IMG/VR virus record: IMGVR_UViG_3300025174_000065 | Coordinates: 1-35,982 of that record | Length of the DNA stretch: 35,982 bases | DNA from: a virus | Reading direction: 5' to 3' (one strand) | In this document: positions 31,902 through 35,982 of the stretch, in pieces | How positions within the stretch are numbered: position 1 is the stretch's first letter | Layout: each line of letters begins with the position of its first letter | Program-made: the position numbers and the translations under genes | The notes under the pieces: generated by a model | The model's database searches: none | What the model was told of the DNA's origin: nothing | What the model saw: only the letters and a program-made list of their open reading frames with translations

Positions 31902-32183
31902 ATGACGACCAAGTACATTCCGTTCGAGGAATTGACCAACGAAGGTAGAGAGAAGAATCGCGCGGCCTTGAGGCAGGAAGTCGTCGGCAGTAAATGTGTC
32001 CATGCTGGGCGCGTCAATGGCCCGGCAGACACATTTGCTACACCCGAAGAAGTTGCGGCTTTCGTGCCCGCTGGCATGGTGATCCGCAGCGCAGAGATTT
32101 ATGAGACCGGCAGTATGAACATTTTCGTGGGTCTGCCTGGTATGCCGAAAGCCAGCGGCTTCGTCCGCTACAGACCGCACTAG
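31902..32183 (+). CDS. Hypothetical protein
   Basis: A 93-residue protein from ATG 31902; the longer frame from 31884 begins inside the leader repeat. GCAGG stands upstream as a weak ribosome site. The protein has TKYIPFEELTNEGREKNRAA, then FATPEEVAAFVPAGMVIRS and a beta end MNIFVGLPGMPKASGFVRYR. No family is recognised. Confidence 0.7.
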   Translation: MTTKYIPFEELTNEGREKNRAALRQEVVGSKCVHAGRVNGPADTFATPEEVAAFVPAGMVIRSAEIYETGSMNIFVGLPGMPKASGFVRYRPH

Positions 32184-32335
32184 CATCCGCCTCCGCGTCT
32201 GGCGGCGACGCCGGTCGCCGTCAGCAGCGGGAGCAGGTGAGCAATCGCCCTACCGCCGAAAAGCCGGACACCGGCGACATCAGCAGCAGCCGGGAACATC
32301 GGCGGCGGGGCGCGGCGAGCGAGAGGAGCAGAGCG
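32184..32335 (+). other. GC-rich intergenic leader with hairpin
   Basis: This 152-base gap contains CGGCGAC-GCCG-GTCGCCG (32203-32220), a perfect 7-bp hairpin with a four-base loop, and Ser/Arg-coding-like simple sequence without a credible gene. AGAGGAGCAGAGCG before the next start is the ribosome site. The frame from 32237 is open into the next gene but has no support. Confidence 0.55.
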
Positions 32336-32749
32336 ATGAAAACGAGCATCCTGGTTGACCGGAATGGGAAGGGCGAGATTTTTGAGCGCGCCGTGCTGCC
32401 CAACGACGCAAACGCCGACGCCGATCCGCGACGAATTGAGGCGCACACGCCGCGCTTTTTTCCGGCGCATGACGCGACCGCGCAGCGCGTCCGCTCTGAT
32501 TTCTCGCTGGAGAAACCGCGTACTATGCACGAACCTGATAAGGTTGCGGTCGGTCACAACTTGTATCGCGTCAAGCGCGGTGAGGTTGTCGGCGCGCGCG
32601 TCATTGCATCGGAAGCAGCAGATGAGATCAACTGCATTGACCGCGAGATCGACCGGCTGCACATGCTGCGCTGGCAGGTCATGGCTGAGGCGTGGCGACG
32701 CGCCCGCCCGCTGAGGCTGAGTGATCTGAATGGAGCGGAGGCGAAATGA
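32336..32749 (+). CDS. Hypothetical protein
   Basis: A 137-residue protein from ATG 32336, preceded by AGAGGAG. It has a beta-like start (KTSILVDRNGKGEIFERAVL), a disordered middle and a helical C-terminus (NCIDREIDRLHMLRWQVMAEA). A pattern such as VAVGHNLYRVKRGEVVGARV recalls small nucleoprotein-like strands but no family is recognised. It overlaps the next gene by ATGA. Confidence 0.72.
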   Translation: MKTSILVDRNGKGEIFERAVLPNDANADADPRRIEAHTPRFFPAHDATAQRVRSDFSLEKPRTMHEPDKVAVGHNLYRVKRGEVVGARVIASEAADEINCIDREIDRLHMLRWQVMAEAWRRARPLRLSDLNGAEAK

Positions 32750-33156
32750 AAACAACGCCCGAAGACGGCACACTCGATCCCGAAACCGGCGCGCCCACCG
32801 TCCCCCTGGCCCGCCTGCGCCAGGCTGAGCGCGAGCGGGATGAAGCGCAGCGCCATGCCGCCGCGCTCGAATCAGAACTGGCGACCCGCGATGGGCCGCT
32901 GGTTGACCGGCTGGAGGCGCTAGAGGCGGAGCGCGACGACTTGCGCTTGCAGCGAGATGAATTGCTGCGTGCGGTAGCTGCCTGGTGCGGGTTTGCGCTT
33001 ACTAGAGAAGATTCACGTATATATCATGCCGGGCTGATGCTCACCGATGCGCGCGACTACTGCCGCTGGACACCCGCTGAGCGCGCCCGCGACGCCGAAG
33101 AGCGCGCGGGGCAGGCGGCTGCGGCAGATGAGGCAGCGCTGAGGTATGGAGGATAA
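32746..33156 (+). CDS. Coiled-coil hypothetical protein
   Basis: A 136-residue protein. Residues 22-75 form a long coiled coil (LARLRQAERERDEAQRHAAA, LEALEAERDDLRLQRDELLR), followed by a short globular region with AWCGFALTREDSR and CRWTPAERARDAEERAG. It starts at an ATGA overlap. Coiled-coil small proteins in early phage regions often bind host enzymes, but nothing specific can be said. Confidence 0.75.
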   Translation: MKTTPEDGTLDPETGAPTVPLARLRQAERERDEAQRHAAALESELATRDGPLVDRLEALEAERDDLRLQRDELLRAVAAWCGFALTREDSRIYHAGLMLTDARDYCRWTPAERARDAEERAGQAAAADEAALRYGG

Positions 33157-33157
33157 G

Positions 33158-33313
33158 ATGTATTTTCTCAAAGTCGTGGGCGAAAGTTTTACTCACTGGA
33201 TCAACCTGGAAAATGCAACGGTTATCCAGGATGTCGATCTAGTCGCATCGCTCCAGGGAGAGATTGAAAATCTCCGATACGCGATGGAGCATCACGATAC
33301 TAGCAGGCGCTGA
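33158..33313 (+). CDS. Small hypothetical protein
   Basis: A 51-residue protein from ATG 33158, which follows GGAGGATAAG, one base after the previous stop. It reads MYFLKVVGESFTHWINLEN and ends in a helix with SLQGEIENLRYAMEHHD. The first half has a beta pattern. The strong ribosome site and normal composition support it. Function unknown. Confidence 0.65.
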   Translation: MYFLKVVGESFTHWINLENATVIQDVDLVASLQGEIENLRYAMEHHDTSRR

Positions 33314-33422
33314 CCCGTCGCTGGCTGCGCTAATTCAGGCGCGTTGTCGCGCTGAGGTAGAGCATATAGTGGAGCCGGGTGGGAATCCGGTTGAGTTAGC
33401 GCAGCCAGCGGCGGACGAGTGA
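33264..33422 (+). CDS. Possible small overlapping gene
   Basis: A 52-codon frame from TTG 33264, preceded by AGGGAGAGA at short distance, to TGA 33420-33422. It overlaps the previous gene by 50 bases. It reads MKISDTRWSITILAGADPSL at the start, then a neutral helix and ends LAQPAADE. Composition is protein-like, but the unusual start codon leaves doubt; otherwise the 33314-33464 gap holds nothing clear. Confidence 0.35.
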   Translation: MKISDTRWSITILAGADPSLAALIQARCRAEVEHIVEPGGNPVELAQPAADE

Positions 33423-33464
33423 GCCGCAAATGAACTGAGCCGACATTCAATGGAAGGAAAGGAC

Positions 33465-33935
33465 ATGAAACGCAACGAGGCATTTCCCAGCAAGTACATC
33501 AGCAAAGAGGATTTACCCGAACCGCGCATGTTCACGGTCGAAGATGTGCAAATGGAAGTCTTCGATGACGATGAAGGTCAGAAGTCGAAGCCAGTCATGT
33601 ATTTCGCCGACGAAGATTCCAAACCATTCATCGTCAATGGCACGAACTGGCTTACCATCGAAGGCATGTACGGCGAGGATAGCGACAACTGGAAGGGCAA
33701 GCCGATCACTCTGTTCAACGATCCGAGCGTGATGTTCGGGAAAAAACGCGTCGGCGGCGTGCGTGTTCGGATTCCGGGCGAGATCAAGCCGATGGTTTCC
33801 AAACAGACCGGAGATGTGATCACCGCGTTCTGGGTGATGGTCAAAGAGAAGAGCCTGGACGGTAAGGAGATCATCGCACGGCACAACGGTGATTTCCAGG
33901 CCGCGCTGAATGAGGCCAATTCTATCGAGGTCTAG
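33465..33935 (+). CDS. Conserved phage protein of unknown function
   Basis: A 156-residue protein from ATG 33465, preceded by GGAAGGAAAGG; an ATG at 33450 would add five residues. It starts MKRNEAFPSKYISKEDLPEP and has KPVMYFADEDSKPFIVNGTN, LTIEGMYGEDSDNWKGKPI and GGVRVRIPGEIKP. This arrangement (phage protein in which KPVLYF, the NxTNxxxI element and YGDDxDxWxGK occur in order) is common next to replication and recombination genes, but its role is not established. Confidence 0.85.
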   Translation: MKRNEAFPSKYISKEDLPEPRMFTVEDVQMEVFDDDEGQKSKPVMYFADEDSKPFIVNGTNWLTIEGMYGEDSDNWKGKPITLFNDPSVMFGKKRVGGVRVRIPGEIKPMVSKQTGDVITAFWVMVKEKSLDGKEIIARHNGDFQAALNEANSIEV

Positions 33936-33975
33936 CGCACTCGCCCGCCCGCGCCGGGTAGCGGGCGGGCTGCGG

Positions 33976-34029
33976 GCCGCTGCGCCGTGCGCGACGGGAG
34001 CGGGCACACACTGGCGGCGGCGCGGCGGC
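33976..34029 (+). repeat. Long inverted repeat, copy 1
   Basis: GCCGCTGCGCCG (33976-33987) can pair with CGGCGCGGCGGC (34018-34029), 12 pairs with one G-U, around a 30-base loop. The same arms recur at 34239-34332. It lies just before the ribosome site (AAAAAGGAG) of the 34050 gene, and the outer sequence CGCCCGCCCGCGCC / GGGCGGGC forms a further GC-rich hairpin upstream. Confidence 0.75.
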
Positions 34030-34049
34030 TAATCAAAAAGGAGATCACT

Positions 34050-34226
34050 ATGCAATATCAGATTGTCAGATCGCAGAAAGAAATTGACGCCGTGCTCAAT
34101 CGCGTTGCCGAAGCTGATGCAGAGGGCACTACGGCTTTTGGCGGCATGACATTCGAGCAGGGCATCAAATACGCAATCGAATGGCTCACGAACAAGAACG
34201 CCCCTCATCCGATTGATGAGGAATAG
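34050..34226 (+). CDS. Small hypothetical protein
   Basis: A 58-residue protein from ATG 34050, with AAAAAGGAG upstream. It begins MQYQIVRSQKEIDAVLNRVA and continues with MTFEQGIKYAIEWLTNKN, likely two helices. The longer frame from 33987 begins inside the inverted repeat and is rejected. It is placed between two copies of the long inverted repeat. Function unknown. Confidence 0.72.
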   Translation: MQYQIVRSQKEIDAVLNRVAEADAEGTTAFGGMTFEQGIKYAIEWLTNKNAPHPIDEE

Positions 34227-34238
34227 CGTGGCGTCAAT

Positions 34239-34332
34239 GGCCGCTGCGCCGTGCGTGACGGGCAGCATCGACCCAATTTCGAGCGGACGCGCGATGTCAG
34301 GTAGCACCTGACTTGACGGCGGCGCGGCGGCC
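34239..34332 (+). repeat. Long inverted repeat, copy 2
   Basis: GGCCGCTGCGCCG (34239-34251) pairs with CGGCGCGGCGGCC (34320-34332), 13 pairs including one G-U, around 68 bases. The left arm and the following GTGCGTGACGGG match copy 1 nearly exactly; the interior differs and contains its own 7-bp hairpin at 34296-34312. Confidence 0.75.
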
Positions 34333-34463
34333 AAATTAATGTGCAGCGGCGTGGAGAGCAGACACGCAGCCTGTAGGGATGGCGGTGGCGGTGGCGTAAC
34401 CCCATATATCCGATCCGCACAGCCGGAGTAGCGCCCGGCCTGCACATTCTCAAAGTCGGCGCG

Positions 34464-34484
34464 GCGGCCCACGACCGCCGGGCG
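34464..34484 (+). repeat. Degenerate third copy of the palindromic leader
   Basis: GCGGCCCACGACCGCCGGGC aligns to the copies at 31338 and 31857 with two changes that damage the palindrome (GGGCCGC becomes GACCGCC). Like the others it stands shortly before a gene start (34525). Confidence 0.5.
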
Positions 34485-34524
34485 GCGAGCCGAAACCGGC
34501 AGCCGTCCGGCAATGAGGAGAGCG

Positions 34525-34817
34525 ATGAAAATCGATATTGATCTACGCTTTGGGGAACATCGGATGAGCGTGCCGCGAAGTGGCGCGGAATCCTAGCTGA
34601 TCCGTTCCTGCGGCGGTATGTCGGCTGGGCGATTTATAGAGGTATTCTGCCTGCACGAATTACCGCCAATCTGAGCGCCGCCGATCTGCGCGCCGCCAAT
34701 CTGAGCGCCGCCGATCTGCGCGCCGCCAATCTGAGCGACGCCAGATATTGTCGTCACACAATATGGTCGGACGATTTCGATCCAAAATTGAGTGGTGCGG
34801 TCTTGATTGAGGATTGA
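34525..34817 (+). pseudogene. Pentapeptide-repeat gene with a frameshift
   Basis: ATG 34525, well served by GAGGAGAGCG, reads MKIDIDLRFG and ends after 23 residues at TAG 34596. From 34551 the -1 frame is open to TGA 34817 without a start codon and reads WGTSDERAAKWRGILADPF, then RYVGWAIYRG and NLSAADLRAANLSAADLRAA, a right-handed pentapeptide repeat (A(D/N)Lxx). Joining the frames near 34549-34551 gives a plausible protein of about 97 residues. It is probably a single-base indel, real or from sequencing. Pentapeptide-repeat proteins can mimic DNA. Confidence 0.65.
34663..34737 (+). repeat. 30-bp tandem repeat, 2.5 copies
   Basis: The unit CCGCCAATCTGAGCGCCGCC plus GATCTGCGCG is present at 34663-34692 and 34693-34722 exactly, with a partial copy to 34737. 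It encodes two pentapeptide coils (NLSAA DLRAA) per unit. Exact copies show recent expansion. Confidence 0.9.
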
Positions 34818-35020
34818 TGATGACCTGCGCTGACTGTGGCAAGGCAATAGAGCCGGGAACGCATCGCAACGTTGCATTTGACCGACCGGTACGCATTAAC
34901 GTTCCGACGCATGGCGGGCGATGTCAGGATAGTGTGCGTGCCTGGAACGTCAGTCAACTGCTGGAATACGTTGATGGTCAGCAGAATCAGCGCGCGCAAC
35001 GGCGGGTTCAGGAAATGTGA
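34817..35020 (+). CDS. Small zinc-binding-like protein
   Basis: A 67-residue protein from ATG 34817 (TGATG overlap with the previous frame); ATG 34820 is possible. It begins MMTCADCGKAIEPGTHRNVA, with one CxxC pair and later HGGRCQDS, so one metal site of C2HC type is conceivable. The C-terminal half is helical (VSQLLEYVDGQQNQRAQRRV). Function unknown. Confidence 0.7.
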   Translation: MMTCADCGKAIEPGTHRNVAFDRPVRINVPTHGGRCQDSVRAWNVSQLLEYVDGQQNQRAQRRVQEM

Positions 35021-35022
35021 GC

Positions 35023-35289
35023 ATGAAACAAATCATACATAATCGATTCCGTGTGACTGTGGAATGCGGATCGCATTCATGGGACGATACGAACAATGAG
35101 GCGCAGCGAATAAGGGACGAAATCAAACGGCATGTCGATTTCGCTGGAAGTATTTATGTCGAAAACGATAGCGAGGATCAATGTTCATTTTGTAAGATGA
35201 CTTGGGAAGTGGATAAGGAGACGGGTTGTCCGGTGTGTTGCCATGCAGCAGTAGTCGAATGGACAGCGGCGCAGGAGGCACGGACATGA
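35023..35289 (+). CDS. Zinc-ribbon protein
   Basis: An 88-residue protein from ATG 35023 (GTG at 35017 is an alternative). The N-terminal half (FRVTVECGSHSWDDTNNEAQ, RDEIKRHVDF) precedes a zinc ribbon CSFCKMTWEVDKETGCPVCC with two CxxC pairs. It overlaps the next gene by four bases. Function unknown. Confidence 0.75.
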   Translation: MKQIIHNRFRVTVECGSHSWDDTNNEAQRIRDEIKRHVDFAGSIYVENDSEDQCSFCKMTWEVDKETGCPVCCHAAVVEWTAAQEART

Positions 35290-35522
35290 TCAGAAATGCT
35301 AAACCGGGCGATCGTGTGAGCTTCGTCAATCTGGGCAAGGTAACGACGTATAACCGAGCCGGTGAAATCGTTGCACACGCCGATAGCGCAACGTGTACGG
35401 CTGGTACAGTGGTGCGGCGGGTGAGGAAATATGTCGTGGTGAAATTCGATCCTCCAGGAATCGGGGAAGATTGGTTCAGACCAGGCGAATTGATACAATT
35501 AATGGACGGGGCTGGAGAATAG
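35286..35522 (+). CDS. Small beta-barrel-like hypothetical protein
   Basis: A 78-residue protein from ATG 35286, preceded by GCAGGAGGCACGGAC and overlapping the previous stop. It has an SH3/KOW-like pattern: AKPGDRVSFVNLGKVTTY, TAGTVVRRVRKYVVVKFD and EDWFRPGELIQLMD. Such small barrels often bind nucleic acid or protein. No specific family is recognised; the longer frame from 35226 is a shadow. Confidence 0.75.
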   Translation: MIRNAKPGDRVSFVNLGKVTTYNRAGEIVAHADSATCTAGTVVRRVRKYVVVKFDPPGIGEDWFRPGELIQLMDGAGE

Positions 35523-35524
35523 AT

Positions 35525-35725
35525 ATGATTCGCGGAAGGGATAAGAGCATTATCACGCGCTGGATGCGCCTGAGCCGTGAGACACTCAGCGTCACGCGCT
35601 GGCAATTATTCCTGCCTGATGGACATCCACATCCGGTCATCAAAGAGCGCGTCTACAACCTCATGCCAGCCAGCGCGCGGCGGGCGGAACGCGTCAACGT
35701 GGCGCGCGCGATGAGGGCGGCATGA
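35525..35725 (+). CDS. Small basic hypothetical protein
   Basis: A 66-residue basic protein from ATG 35525, preceded by GGAGAATAGAT; an overlapping frame from 35393 is rejected. It reads MIRGRDKSIITRWMRLSRET and ends with ERVYNLMPASARRAERVNVA. The many Arg residues suggest nucleic-acid or membrane contact, without a known motif. It overlaps the next gene by ATGA. Confidence 0.65.
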   Translation: MIRGRDKSIITRWMRLSRETLSVTRWQLFLPDGHPHPVIKERVYNLMPASARRAERVNVARAMRAA

Positions 35726-35964
35726 TAAAGCGTGAGCATATGGCCTGGTTTATCATAGCAGCCTGCATTGGTATCCTGGTTGTCGCGCTCATTACTGGCG
35801 GCTGGCTGGCACACAGCCGCGAGGCATTGGAGTTGCTAGGCTTTGGCTTGGCGGCGATCTGGATATACGCGCTGTGGCGCGCATTTGATGACGAGCCGCC
35901 GCCGATAAGGACATTGGATGATGACGAACCGCAACCGCCGTCGCAAACCGACAGGCTACAATAA
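35722..35964 (+). CDS. Two-helix membrane protein
   Basis: An 80-residue protein with two membrane helices, AWFIIAACIGILVVALITGG (residues 8-27) and LLGFGLAAIWIYALW (about 38-52), then an acidic, proline-rich tail (DDEPPPIRTLDDDEPQPP). The size and topology would suit a small holin, but the acidic tail is atypical and no lysin gene is in the window. It starts at an ATGA overlap. The assignment as holin is not made. Confidence 0.7.
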   Translation: MIKREHMAWFIIAACIGILVVALITGGWLAHSREALELLGFGLAAIWIYALWRAFDDEPPPIRTLDDDEPQPPSQTDRLQ

Positions 35965-35982
35965 GCATCAGCCGCCGCCAGT
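35918..35982 (+). CDS. Possible start of a further gene, cut by the window
   Basis: From ATG 35918 or 35921 a basic frame (MTNRNRRRKPTGYNKHQPPP) is open to the edge, overlapping the membrane-protein gene by 47 bases. No clear ribosome site precedes it. The overlap style fits this region, but there is too little sequence to be sure. Confidence 0.3.
   Translation, partial: MMTNRNRRRKPTGYNKHQPPP

Larger units (their letters stand above)
34227..34524 (+). other. GC-rich non-coding stretch between small genes
   Basis: This 298-base gap has no credible gene; the best frames are 27 codons (from 34228) and 30 codons (from 34338). It contains inverted-repeat copy 2, the hairpin GTCAGGT-AGC-ACCTGAC (34296-34312), a Gly-coding-like GGCGGTGGCGGTGGC run near 34381 and a partial copy of the palindromic leader at 34464-34484. 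AATGAGGAGAGCG closes it as the ribosome site of the next gene. Confidence 0.6.

Noticed and set aside
31336-34484. GC-rich leader palindromes as integron attC sites
   Set aside because: No paired GTTRRRY/RYYYAAC core sites and no integrase gene could be found; only the general hairpin layout is similar.
34593-34877. Minus-strand ORF with IGGAQ repeats
   Set aside because: Mirror of the pentapeptide repeat; the plus-strand frame has the proper A(D/N)Lxx pattern and context.
35722-35964. Calling the two-helix membrane protein a holin
   Set aside because: Topology alone is not enough, the acidic tail is atypical and no endolysin gene is adjacent within the window.

Overview
The window is most simply read as a long piece of a tailed bacteriophage genome (siphovirus-like, virion genes related to HK97 and Mu families), probably free phage or an uncultivated viral contig. 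Almost every base is coding, genes overlap by ATGA or TAATG junctions, and no host housekeeping gene, rRNA or tRNA is visible. Base composition is moderately GC-rich, with AT-rich islands at two endonuclease genes and in one tail domain. Shine-Dalgarno sites are common, so the host is a bacterium. Its phylum cannot be read safely from this sequence; a T-P-T-A-T-A-rich reading frame at 28559 is reminiscent of linkers in Chloroflexota proteins, but that is a weak hint. No integrase, lysin, polymerase or helicase was recognised, so the window is not shown to be a complete genome. Region 1 (1-14337, rightward) is packaging and head: DUF5681 protein, large terminase, two small ORFs (one is an ectopic piece of tape-measure coding sequence), portal, a zinc-ribbon ORF broken by an amber codon, three proteins that look like virion surface or fibre proteins, a zinc-ribbon protein, a LAGLIDADG endonuclease, a Mu gpF-like minor head protein, head protease/scaffold, a decoration-like protein, major capsid protein and connector genes. 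Region 2 (14362-19244, rightward) is a five-gene cassette between connector and tail genes: three glycosyltransferases, a class I SAM methyltransferase and a radical-SAM enzyme. It probably makes or attaches a modified glycan; virion glycosylation is the leading inference. Region 3 (19244-28773, rightward) is the tail: HK97 gp10-like tail completion protein, tail terminator-like protein, two tail-tube-like proteins, two overlapping chaperone frames that need a +1 or -2 shift, tape measure, a Dit-like protein enlarged by a carbohydrate-binding-like domain and a seven-repeat beta-propeller, a hub protein, a fibre-like protein, and a strange D/R/N/P repeat ORF ending in an 18-bp palindrome. Region 4 (31127 down to 28802, leftward) is one compact operon starting from a near-perfect sigma70 promoter: ribbon-helix-helix-like protein, GIY-YIG nuclease, membrane protein, a zinc-containing putative DNA-binding protein and three small unknowns. 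Region 5 (31282-35982, rightward) diverges from it and carries small accessory genes separated by GC-rich leaders with repeated palindromes and long inverted repeats, ending in a run of tightly packed small genes. The most unusual observations are the glycan/methyl/radical-SAM cassette, the propeller-bearing Dit, the tape-measure fragment between terminase and portal, the in-frame amber in the zinc-ribbon ORF, the repeat ORF at the convergent junction and the repeated palindromic leaders of region 5.
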